Shown piece by piece: positions 7,846 to 15,607 of a stretch of DNA of 27,946 bases. Below the pieces are notes generated by a model that saw nothing but the letters and a program-made list of their open reading frames with translations, ran no database searches and had not been told where the DNA came from. Positions within the stretch are counted from its first letter, which is position 1, and every line of letters begins with the position of its first letter. The position numbers and the translations under genes are program-made. The stretch comes from CAZSNT01 sp964607765. Lineage in GTDB: Bacteria > Verrucomicrobiota > Lentisphaeria > Oligosphaerales > JABHEG01. The stretch lies in contig CAZSNT010000140.1 of assembly GCA_964607765.1 (NCBI GenBank), positions 1 through 27,946 of the forward strand. Reading direction: 5' to 3'.

Positions 7846-9137
7846 TGATGGGTTTTGACATCATTGTTGTCGGAGGCGGCACGGCTGGTACGATAGCTGC
7901 AATCCAGGCGGCCCGAGCAGGGTCGCGAACCCTCTTGGTCGAGAGGAACAGCATGCTGGGCGGTACGACCACCGTTGGCGGCATCCACTACCCCGGCATC
8001 TTCCATGCCTGGGGCAAACAGGTCATCGCAGGCATTGGCTGGGAGTTGGTGGAACGGGCTGTGCATGAGGCGGGCGACACGCTGCCCGACCTCGTCGAAC
8101 AGGGACGCCCCCACTGGACCTACCACGTCCGCGTGGATCCCTTCATCTACGCGGGGCTTTGCCTCGAGGCCGTTGTCGACGCCGGCTGCGAACTGCTGCT
8201 GCACGCCATGGTCGCTACGGTGGAACGCGTGGACGACGGTTGGGGCCTGCAGCTCTGCACAAAGACGGGACTCCGCCCTGTCCGGACCCGGCAGCTTATC
8301 GACTGCACGGGCGATGCCAACGTGGTAACCATGGCCGGAGCGCAAACGCGCGTGATCGAAGCGCCCCAGCCGGCTACTCTCACCTGCCTCGCCTCCGGCT
8401 ATGACGTCGATACGCTCGATCTCGGCGCTATCAATGCGGCAATGGAAGCGGAAGTCCAGGCCGGCCATCTCGCCTACACGGATGGCAGCTGGAACACAAA
8501 GGCCGCCGATGCGGGCTCATGGCTGCGAGGTCATGGCAACAACCGGAATCACTTCGATGCTCCCGACGCCCACACAAGTGAAGGGCGCACGGCACTGGAG
8601 ATCACCGCGCAACTGGCCATGCTGCGATTCTGCCGTTTCCTCCGTGCCCAGGAGGGATTGGCCAATCTGAACCTGAGCCGACTCGCCGGCGAGACGGGGG
8701 TGCGGGAAACCGTCACGATTGTGGGTAAGGAGACGATCACGGCTGAAGACTACGTCACAGGCCGCCTGTGGGACGACGCGGTCTGCCACGCCTTCTATCC
8801 CATCGACTTGCACGAACTGAAAGGCGCGGGGCTCGACTGCCGACAGCTTGAGCCGGGAGTGGTGCCGAGCATCCCGCGTGGCGCCCTTCTCCCGCGCGAC
8901 ACGGAAGGGCTGCTCGTGGCGGGGCGCTGCCTGTCGAGTGACCGGCTCGCCAACTCGGCACTCCGCGTACAGGCACCGAGCATGGCCACCGGACAAGCCA
9001 CGGGCGCCCTGGCTCACCTGGCGGCGTCTTCCGGTGTCGACCCCCGTCACGTCCCCCACAACGACCTCCGTGCCCTGCTGGAAGCGCACAACGCCATCGT
9101 GCCAACCGGCTCGGGCGGGGGGATGAGGAGGCAATGA
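7845..9137 (+). CDS. FAD-dependent oxidoreductase (FAD_oxidored family)
   Basis: The product has 430 residues. The N-terminal Rossmann fold carries VVGGGTAG (residues 8-15) for FAD binding, and E33 in LLVERN would contact the FAD ribose. The C-terminal block LLVAGRCLSSDRLANSALRV, followed by MATGQATGALAHLA, is typical of the FAD_oxidored family often found next to glycosidase genes in PVC bacteria. Its substrate is unknown; oxidation of a sugar or uronic acid released by the neighbouring enzymes is inference. There is no signal peptide, so it should be cytoplasmic. Start: GGAG at 7837-7840 fits ATG at 7845 (4 bases) or, with better spacing, ATG at 7848; a TTG at 7842 is less likely. The stop overlaps the next start as TGATG. 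Confidence 0.8.
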   Translation: MMGFDIIVVGGGTAGTIAAIQAARAGSRTLLVERNSMLGGTTTVGGIHYPGIFHAWGKQVIAGIGWELVERAVHEAGDTLPDLVEQGRPHWTYHVRVDPFIYAGLCLEAVVDAGCELLLHAMVATVERVDDGWGLQLCTKTGLRPVRTRQLIDCTGDANVVTMAGAQTRVIEAPQPATLTCLASGYDVDTLDLGAINAAMEAEVQAGHLAYTDGSWNTKAADAGSWLRGHGNNRNHFDAPDAHTSEGRTALEITAQLAMLRFCRFLRAQEGLANLNLSRLAGETGVRETVTIVGKETITAEDYVTGRLWDDAVCHAFYPIDLHELKGAGLDCRQLEPGVVPSIPRGALLPRDTEGLLVAGRCLSSDRLANSALRVQAPSMATGQATGALAHLAASSGVDPRHVPHNDLRALLEAHNAIVPTGSGGGMRRQ

Positions 9138-12100
9138 TGCGAGTACTGGCAGTGGTCTTGGGGCTGACAACGAGTATCATGGCACAGCAGGAGGCGGTGA
9201 GAATCCCAGTGGGGGTTACCCGGCTCGGCGACATCGGCCGCTATCGGGTGGCCTACCAATCCTACGGCAAGGAAGTGGTCGATATGCCGGATTCCTGGTC
9301 GGGGCATTTCGAGGCCAAGACCGGGGTCTCCTACTGGTCGGGCACCCCCATCATGGGGCGGGAATCGCTTCTGATCCATTCGCCCTGGCGGGTTGAGGCC
9401 GGGAAGGTCTGGGTGGACTATCGGCTCGTTCTCCCGGACACGGAGCCCATCAAGCTGGCGTTCGGGATCGCCATGAAACCCGGCGTAGTGGCTCCCGGAA
9501 AGAGCGACGGGGTGACCTTCTCCTGCTTCCTCGATGCGGGGAAAGGCTTTGGGGAACTCATGCGCTACCACCAGACCAAGGCGGAGTGGCGCGACTACGA
9601 GTTCGACCTCACACCCCAGGCCGGCCGTACGGTGACCCTTCGCCTGCAGGTCGAACCGGGGCCAGAAAACGACTTCAACTGGGACTATTCCTACTTTGGT
9701 GATGCACGCATTGAGGTCCGTTCGACAACGGAGAACCTGCGCGAGGCCGTGGCCCGGCTCGTGGCCCGGCCCGCCTACAAGGCGGTGGCGGAGAAGGGCC
9801 TTGCGCCACTGGCCAACGATCCCGAGCGCGGCGTTGTCCCCGCTTCGCTGATCGCGGGAACGAACGAGGTACAGCACATTGACGGCGCGTGGATGTTCTC
9901 CTACCAGGGGGAAGATTGCCGCATCGAGTATCGTTACGTCCCGAAGACCGGCACGCTGGACGACCTGACCGTGTGTGTTGACGGTGGCGAGCCGTTCCGG
10001 CCCGCTGCCGGAAGCACGGTTGCATTTGACACAGAAGTCGCTCTGCAGCAGAAATCGGTGGCCCGTGACGGTGATGCGGTCGTGGCCACCTTCACGGGAG
10101 CAGACTGTGACGTGGCCTGGCGCTTCGGTATCCGCGACAAGGCGTTGCTCATTTCGGTCACCTGCGAGAAGCCGAACGTAGCCGGTGTTACCCTCGGCAA
10201 CACCGCCGATGTTGAAATGCGACGCCAAATCACAGTGCCGTACTTCGATGGGACGCTCGACTATCTACCGGCGACCGGACTCTACGTCAGCCGGCTCTGG
10301 GACTGGACGCGAAGCAATGCCTCGGTCTGTCGGCAGGGCTCCGCTGTCTACCACAAGAAGACTGACGGTACGCGCAATGCGGTTTCCGAGACCGGCTGCA
10401 TCGTCGTGTCGCCAAGCGTCCACGAGGCTCTGCCCAATCTCCCCAACCCCAGATCACCCTACATGAAGCTGCTCGGCGACCGGATCATGCTGGACGTGTG
10501 GAAGCATCACCGGAACAACAGCTACGCGGGCGACGCCGAGATCCTGCGGGAGCTGAAAGACAATGGGATCGACCACCTCGCCATCATCCAGCACAGCTGG
10601 CAGCGGTACGGCTACGATGTGAAGCTGCCCGACCACTTCCCCGCCAACCCCAAGCACGGCGGCGATGAAGGAATGGTCGAATACGGCCGGGCCGCCAACG
10701 AGTGTGGCTATATCTGGAGCCTGCACGAGAACTACATCGATTTCTACCGCGATGCGCCATCCTTCGACCCCTCGGCCCAGGTTCTGAAGGCGGATGGTTC
10801 TCCCTCCAAGGCATACTACAACGAGGCAACGGGCGACCAGAGCTACGGCCTCAAGTGCAACCGAGCTTTGGAGTTTGCCAAGCAGAACGCGGCGAAGATC
10901 CACGGTCGCTACAAGACCACGGCGGCATACCTCGATGTCCACACCGCGCTGGGGCCCTGGCATCAGCTCGATCACGAAGCCGGCCAGCCGTTCGCTGCCA
11001 TGGCGCGCGGCAAGGTAAAGTACAACTCCGAACTCTTCCAATACATGCGCGACACGCACGAGGGCCCCATGTTCGGCGAGGGTTGGGGCACGCTCATGTA
11101 CTGGGCCGGTCGCTGCGACGGTGTCGAGGCCCAGGTGGATGGCGGCGAGGACCACCCGCCCTTCCTTGATTTCGACTTGCTTCGTCTCCACCCGCTGGTG
11201 GTCAACCACGGCATGGGCTACTACGAGCGCTGGTACCGTCAGAAACGGGGACATGTGCCCGGGGTCAGTTCCTGCGCGCCTTTCCAGATCGACAAGTACC
11301 GTGCCCAGGAACTGGCCTACGGTCACGCGGGCTTCATCGGCAGCCTGGCCACGGACAACATCCCATGGATCGCCAAGGAGCATCACCTCATGCATCCGGT
11401 GCAGCGCCTCTACGGTACCGCCAAGGCCACCCATATCGAGTACGAGGTCGCAGGTCAGTTCGTAACCGCCAGCGTCGTCCTGGGCCTGGACGCTCCCCGC
11501 GAACGCCAGCGGATTACCTACGACAGCGGCTTGCGTCTCTGGGTGAACTGGGGGGAAGAGCCCTGGACAGTCGAGGGTCGCACGCTGCCGCAGTGGGGCT
11601 TCCTTGCCCTCGGCCCGGACACAGAGGTCTGGACCGCCGAGACAAGGCAGGGCATGGCCGACTACGCAAGCTGCCCGGAATTCGTGTTCGCCGACGCCCG
11701 GACGCATTTCCAGATGCCATACGTCAGACCCGAAGTGGACGTCGAACCCCGCATCTGTTCCTTCAAGTGGCTCGGCAAGCGCAGAGCCGAGATCACCTAT
11801 GAGTGGCGAGTCGGTGAGGACGTGGATGAGGACTATAGGCGTTACGTCCATTTCCTGAACGAGGGAGTGAGGAAAAGGGACATGATTGCCGGGCAGTCGA
11901 ACCCTTCCCTCAAGAGGCCGACCACCACCTGGCGGAAGGACGATATGGTCGTGGACGGCCCCCATATCGTCAGGTTCCCGGACACCCTCAATGACTTCGA
12001 GATCGTGGTCTGTCTCTCCGGCAGCAAGGGACGCATACCGATGAAAGGCACGAACCGCGAAGGGCTCCGCTACCTCATTGGCGTGCTGCGAATCGCGGAT

Positions 12101-12475
12101 GACGGCCAAGGCAGACTCGGCGACATCGTCGCCGCCCGGGCTGAGCGCGAGCAGAAGGTCGGCAGGGCTGACTTCACGCGCAACATGAACAAGGCTGGTA
12201 CCTGGGTCGACTTCGGAGAGATCGCCACTGACGGCTCCGTGAAAGTGAACCGCGGCGATGACCAACTCACCGTCTTCCCTTACCCCCGCGGCCGTCCCTT
12301 CACCGTTGAACTCGATCCCGGCGCGCTTGGCCTGGCCGGCGTGCCCGTCAAGGTGCAGGCACTCAAGGCCGGAAGCGACGAGATCCTGGCGGAGATCTCC
12401 TTCGAAAGCCGCGGCAAGCGCATCCGCTTCGCCGTCGGCCGGGAAGGCGCTGGACGCTACCGTGTTCTACCGTGA
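9137..12475 (+). CDS. Large secreted putative (beta/alpha)8 glycosidase, family uncertain
   Basis: The protein has 1112 residues and a signal peptide (MRVLAVVLGLTTSIMAQQ). Residues of about 30-200 look like a carbohydrate-binding beta-sandwich. The central part (about 440-800) reads as a barrel: LRELKDNGIDHLAIIQHSW, then AAYLDVHTA with D600, then MFGEGWGTLMYW with E648, then HPPFLDFDLLRLHPLVVNHG. The D600/E648 spacing fits the nucleophile and acid residues of retaining barrel glycosidases; resemblance to GH101/DUF5696-type proteins is a weak impression. The C-terminal 250 residues are beta-rich. Start: AGGAGG at 9126-9131 lies 5 bases before ATG 9137; the ATG at 9134 is too close. One-base overlap with the FAD oxidoreductase stop suggests translational coupling, so the two probably work on the same substrate. 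Confidence 0.6.
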   Translation: MRVLAVVLGLTTSIMAQQEAVRIPVGVTRLGDIGRYRVAYQSYGKEVVDMPDSWSGHFEAKTGVSYWSGTPIMGRESLLIHSPWRVEAGKVWVDYRLVLPDTEPIKLAFGIAMKPGVVAPGKSDGVTFSCFLDAGKGFGELMRYHQTKAEWRDYEFDLTPQAGRTVTLRLQVEPGPENDFNWDYSYFGDARIEVRSTTENLREAVARLVARPAYKAVAEKGLAPLANDPERGVVPASLIAGTNEVQHIDGAWMFSYQGEDCRIEYRYVPKTGTLDDLTVCVDGGEPFRPAAGSTVAFDTEVALQQKSVARDGDAVVATFTGADCDVAWRFGIRDKALLISVTCEKPNVAGVTLGNTADVEMRRQITVPYFDGTLDYLPATGLYVSRLWDWTRSNASVCRQGSAVYHKKTDGTRNAVSETGCIVVSPSVHEALPNLPNPRSPYMKLLGDRIMLDVWKHHRNNSYAGDAEILRELKDNGIDHLAIIQHSWQRYGYDVKLPDHFPANPKHGGDEGMVEYGRAANECGYIWSLHENYIDFYRDAPSFDPSAQVLKADGSPSKAYYNEATGDQSYGLKCNRALEFAKQNAAKIHGRYKTTAAYLDVHTALGPWHQLDHEAGQPFAAMARGKVKYNSELFQYMRDTHEGPMFGEGWGTLMYWAGRCDGVEAQVDGGEDHPPFLDFDLLRLHPLVVNHGMGYYERWYRQKRGHVPGVSSCAPFQIDKYRAQELAYGHAGFIGSLATDNIPWIAKEHHLMHPVQRLYGTAKATHIEYEVAGQFVTASVVLGLDAPRERQRITYDSGLRLWVNWGEEPWTVEGRTLPQWGFLALGPDTEVWTAETRQGMADYASCPEFVFADARTHFQMPYVRPEVDVEPRICSFKWLGKRRAEITYEWRVGEDVDEDYRRYVHFLNEGVRKRDMIAGQSNPSLKRPTTTWRKDDMVVDGPHIVRFPDTLNDFEIVVCLSGSKGRIPMKGTNREGLRYLIGVLRIADDGQGRLGDIVAARAEREQKVGRADFTRNMNKAGTWVDFGEIATDGSVKVNRGDDQLTVFPYPRGRPFTVELDPGALGLAGVPVKVQALKAGSDEILAEISFESRGKRIRFAVGREGAGRYRVLP

Positions 12476-12483
12476 CGACTGAG

Positions 12484-12534
12484 GGAGAGGTCCACTGAAT
12501 GAGGACAACAGCCGGATACATGGCCATCATGCTT
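12484..12534 (+). repeat. Duplicated leader sequence, copy 2
   Basis: This is the partner of 5394-5444, with 48 of 51 bases identical, including the ribosome binding site GGAGAG and the first 12 codons from ATG 12499. The near identity in otherwise unrelated surroundings points to recent duplication or a shared parent gene. Confidence 0.8.
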
Positions 12535-13403
12535 GCTGAACGCATGGCCCGGGCCATCGCTGACCACGCAGAGATGCTTGCGGGGCACAGGCAGGTGCGG
12601 GACATCGTCAACTGGGTGGAAGGACGCAGCCCGCAAGGGCATGTCAGCATGTGGAATAACAGTCTGGCCATGCATCGTCGTAGCGACTGGCTGGTCAGCT
12701 GCCGGGGCATGGGCCCGTGGGTCCCCTCCATGGAGATCTACTCCTGGACAGAAGGCAACAACTACGCGAACCTGATTCCCTATGGCTCGATGCTCTTTGC
12801 ACGGAACTCCGGCGAGTCCCACTCCACCCGGGAACTCGAGCCAGGCTGGAACTGGAACTACATGCCCGGCGCCACCTCCCGCGTCCTCCCCCAGCACAGA
12901 CGCTTCGCTCCTGGCACACTCGCCTGTGGTTCGAACACGATACCCAGGCGACCGACGGCTCCTACCGCTACGCCATGCTGATCGACGGCACAGCGGATGA
13001 CGAGGATGCCGTGCTCGCAGGACTCGGGCAGGGAAACGACCGCATCGCCGTGCTCCGGCAAGACCGGCGCACACACGTGGCGGCATGTCCTGCGAAGGGC
13101 TTCTATGGGGCGGTGTTCTTCGCAGCGGGTGACACAGGCTGGCGGAAGCTGCCCCGGGTTTCCGCACCGGTGGCGTTGATGCTGGCGGAGGGGGATGGTG
13201 TGCTTGAAGGAACTATCCACGACCCCAGCCGCTACCCGCGAGACGACGCGAAGGCCCCGAGCCACGTCACGCTCAGCCTGGCGGGAAACTGGAATGTCGT
13301 GAGCGGTGCCACGCGGGTCGGCGGCTCTGCGGACCAAACCACGATCTGCCTGCGGTGCGAACACAGCAAGCAGAGCTCCTTCCGCTTGGTTCGCAGACCG
13401 TGA
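12499..13403 (+). pseudogene. Polysaccharide lyase family 8 (hyaluronate/chondroitin lyase-like) remnant
   Basis: Frame 1 from ATG 12499 gives a signal-peptide start (MRTTAGYMAIMLA) and then jumps into a PL8 alpha-toroid end: VSMWNNSLAMHRRSDWLVS, then EIYSWTEGNNYANLIPYGSM and WNWNYMPGATSRVLP. Near 12895-12920 it switches to another frame and continues as the PL8 C-terminal beta-sandwich: LWFEHDTQATDGSYRYAML, through VTLSLAGNWNV to the stop at 13401-13403. Most of the toroid, with the usual catalytic His and Tyr, and the central sandwich are missing, compared with about 700-1000 residues in intact members. Two internal deletions are the simplest reading. It sits 23 bases after the 1112-residue protein and was probably once part of that operon. 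Confidence 0.7.
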
Positions 13404-13527
13404 TCCCGTCCTCCCGCTTCCCCAATGGCACGCCCCGGAACAGGGCTTGGGCCAGTTCCGCCGCCACCAGGACAGGAGTGGCGTGCAGAACCTGATTCCG
13501 AGGGACTGCCTGGTCGGCGGGCATCTT

Positions 13528-13556
13528 TTGACATGTGCCCTACGGGAGTGTAGATT
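13528..13556 (+). promoter_or_regulatory. Sigma70-type promoter of the sulfatase/fucosidase operon
   Basis: TTGACA at 13528-13533 is followed after 17 bases by TAGATT at 13551-13556, a perfect -35 box and a 4/6 match at -10. Transcription would start near 13563. It lies in the non-coding stretch of about 245 bases between the PL8 remnant and the collapsed sulfatase, and faces the operon 13650-23804. Confidence 0.6.
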
Positions 13557-13566
13557 CCGTACGACG

Positions 13567-13580
13567 TGAAAGCGCTTTCA
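13567..13580. promoter_or_regulatory. LacI-family / cre-like operator palindrome
   Basis: TGAAAGCGCTTTCA is a perfect 14-base palindrome with the central CG typical of LacI/GalR-family operators, and it fits the Bacillus cre pattern TGWNANCGNTNWCA. It starts about 11 bases after the predicted -10 box, that is at about +5 to +18, where a bound repressor would block transcription. The regulator gene is not in the window. Confidence 0.65.
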
Positions 13581-13649
13581 TGTTTGTGGCCGCGGGACAC
13601 CGTGGGTGAATCGGGCCGTGTGTTGCTGTGTGATCTTCGGAGAAGAACG

Positions 13650-13895
13650 ATGAACAAGGTGAGGATGATCCTTGCGTTGGCCTGTGCAGGGGCGCTGTCC
13701 GCTTCGGCGGCCAAGCCGCTCAACTTCGTCTGGATTGTCGCCGCCGACCTCGCCAATGATCAGAACGAAGCCAGCAACCTGACCAGCCGTTTCCCTGAGA
13801 GAGCGGCCGTGCTGAAGGAGCGCTGGCTGAAGGTGAGTACCAGCCTCGGGCCAGCCGGCTGGGGCGCCTTCAAGGACCGGGTCGCACGCGACTGA
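13650..13895 (+). pseudogene. Collapsed arylsulfatase (N- and C-terminal ends only)
   Basis: The 81-residue frame begins with a signal peptide (MNKVRMILALACAGALSASA) and the sulfatase N-terminal strand KPLNFVWIVAADL. It then passes directly into what looks like the end of a sulfatase, NEASNLTSRFPERAAVLKERW. About 400 residues, including the CxPxR formylglycine motif and the metal-binding core, are missing, so it cannot be an active sulfatase. The frame is open throughout. It is the first gene behind the operator-controlled promoter and stands 39 bases before an intact sulfatase. It could still be translated as a small secreted peptide. Confidence 0.6.
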
Positions 13896-13934
13896 ATGAG
13901 AGACTAGCGAGAATGACACACCGGAGGAGTCACC

Positions 13935-15599
13935 ATGAGAGAGGCACTTGCGATTTTCACCTTGCTGGCTGCCTGCGCGCTGTCCAGTGAATCTCGGGCG
14001 GATGAACGCCTCCCGAACCGCCCCAATGTGGTGTTTATTCTGGCTGACGATGTGGGCTGGAACGACGTTGGCGCCTACTCGTCCGTGGCCAGCCCCGGAC
14101 ACGACATCAGCCCTGTCATCAAGACGCCCAACATCGACCGGCTCGCCCGTGAAGGCATGCTGTTCACCGACGCGCACACTCCCAAGAGTCTCTGCGCCCC
14201 GAACCGCTTCAGTCTTCTCACCGGGTCCAACCCGTATCGCAACGGTCGTCCGGGCGGTTCCTGGGGATTGTTGGCGAGCTCGGGCTTCGGGGCTGGGCTC
14301 GAGCGTACGGGCAAGGTCGGCAAGCACCTTACCGTGGGCGATGTGATGAAGGCTGCCGGCTACAGGACCGGCTTCGTGGGGAAGACTCATCTTGGCGCGA
14401 CCGCCTATGCCAAAGACGGCCGTGGGCTTCACGCAGTCAAAGGCGGCAGCAAGCACAAGCACGAGCTGTTTGCCAGCATGGATTACTCGCGCGGAATCGA
14501 CGACGGCGTCTGTGAGCATGGTTTCGACTATGCCCTGACCTTGGAAGACGGCATCCAAGGGCCTCCCTACGCTTACTTTGAGAATGGCGTGTTCAAGCCG
14601 ATCGACGGCCGCATGCCCGCGGACAACTCCAGCACCAAAGACTGGAAGAGGAAGAAACCGCACCAAGTGGGCAATAACGGCGTCTCGGAGTTTGCCCACG
14701 GGCCCTTTATCGGTGACGTGAACTACGATTCCTCCCAGGTTGGCATTCGCCTGGCGAGAGAGGCCGTGGCCTTCATCGACCGCTGCCGTCAGGCAGAGCA
14801 GAGCAAGCCGTTCTTTCTGTACTACTGCTCGCAATCCGTCCACTGGCCACACACGCCGCCAATCGACTTCGACGGCGACCCCGCCACGGTCGACGAGCCG
14901 GTCAAGGGCGTGACGCCAGGCCCCACCTCGGACATGATCTACGAGCTTGATCTGCAGGTGGGGGCCATCCTCGCGAAGCTCGAAGCGGAAGGCATCCTGC
15001 GGAACACCCTCGTGATCTTCACCAGCGACAACGGCGGCCTGGCGCCGAAGGTCGTGCGGACCGGAGATCATCAGCATGATACGACTGGCATCCTGCGTGG
15101 CCACAAGGCCACCAACTATGAAGGCGGGCACCGCGTTCCGTTTATCGCCCGATGGGGGGGAAGAATCCCCGCCGGCACGGTCAACACGCAGCTCATCGCG
15201 GCTCACGACTGGGTAGCCACTCTCTATGACTTGACCGACCAGGACATGTCGGACGGGCAGGCCATGGACAGTGTCTCGCTGCTGCCCGTCCTTCTCGGCC
15301 GGAAGCCAATCGACACTCGCATTCGCGGGTTCCTCTCCTTCGGATTCGCCGGTATCCGTGAGGGGAGCTTCTTCCTCCTCTGCAACCAGAAGCGTCCGTA
15401 CGGTCCAACCGAGTTCTACGATCTGGCGCAGGACCTGGCCCAGGAAACGAACCTGATTGCGGACCCCGCACATGCGTCTCGCATCAAGGCGATGCACGCA
15501 CGCATGCTCAAGCACAACAATTGCGATGCCCGCGATCTATCCGAGCCGCGCTCCACGCCGGCCCACCGTGAGACGCGACCGCACACAACAGGAGGCTGA
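13935..15599 (+). CDS. Secreted formylglycine sulfatase (S1 family)
   Basis: The product has 554 residues with a signal peptide (about 1-22, MREALAIFTLLAACALSSES). NVVFILADDVGWNDVGAYSS supplies the first metal-binding aspartates. C87 in LCAPNRFSLLTG is the CxPxR cysteine that is converted to formylglycine. VGKTHLG and FTSDNGG carry further active-site Lys/His and metal residues. The length is normal for the family. It hydrolyses a sulfate ester; which sugar is not visible in the sequence. Start: GGAGGAG lies about 5 bases before the ATG. It is followed after 8 bases by the GH29 fucosidase, consistent with desulfation before fucose release. It needs a formylglycine-generating or anaerobic maturase, which is not in this window. 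Confidence 0.9.
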   Translation: MREALAIFTLLAACALSSESRADERLPNRPNVVFILADDVGWNDVGAYSSVASPGHDISPVIKTPNIDRLAREGMLFTDAHTPKSLCAPNRFSLLTGSNPYRNGRPGGSWGLLASSGFGAGLERTGKVGKHLTVGDVMKAAGYRTGFVGKTHLGATAYAKDGRGLHAVKGGSKHKHELFASMDYSRGIDDGVCEHGFDYALTLEDGIQGPPYAYFENGVFKPIDGRMPADNSSTKDWKRKKPHQVGNNGVSEFAHGPFIGDVNYDSSQVGIRLAREAVAFIDRCRQAEQSKPFFLYYCSQSVHWPHTPPIDFDGDPATVDEPVKGVTPGPTSDMIYELDLQVGAILAKLEAEGILRNTLVIFTSDNGGLAPKVVRTGDHQHDTTGILRGHKATNYEGGHRVPFIARWGGRIPAGTVNTQLIAAHDWVATLYDLTDQDMSDGQAMDSVSLLPVLLGRKPIDTRIRGFLSFGFAGIREGSFFLLCNQKRPYGPTEFYDLAQDLAQETNLIADPAHASRIKAMHARMLKHNNCDARDLSEPRSTPAHRETRPHTTGG

Positions 15600-15607
15600 A
15601 AACCCAC

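Noticed and set aside
10454..12265. A 603-residue open frame on the minus strand
   Set aside because: It is a shadow of the 1112-residue secreted protein, without a motif or ribosome binding site of its own.
13578..15515. A 645-residue open frame on the minus strand
   Set aside because: It is antisense to the intact sulfatase, whose motifs are unambiguous on the plus strand.
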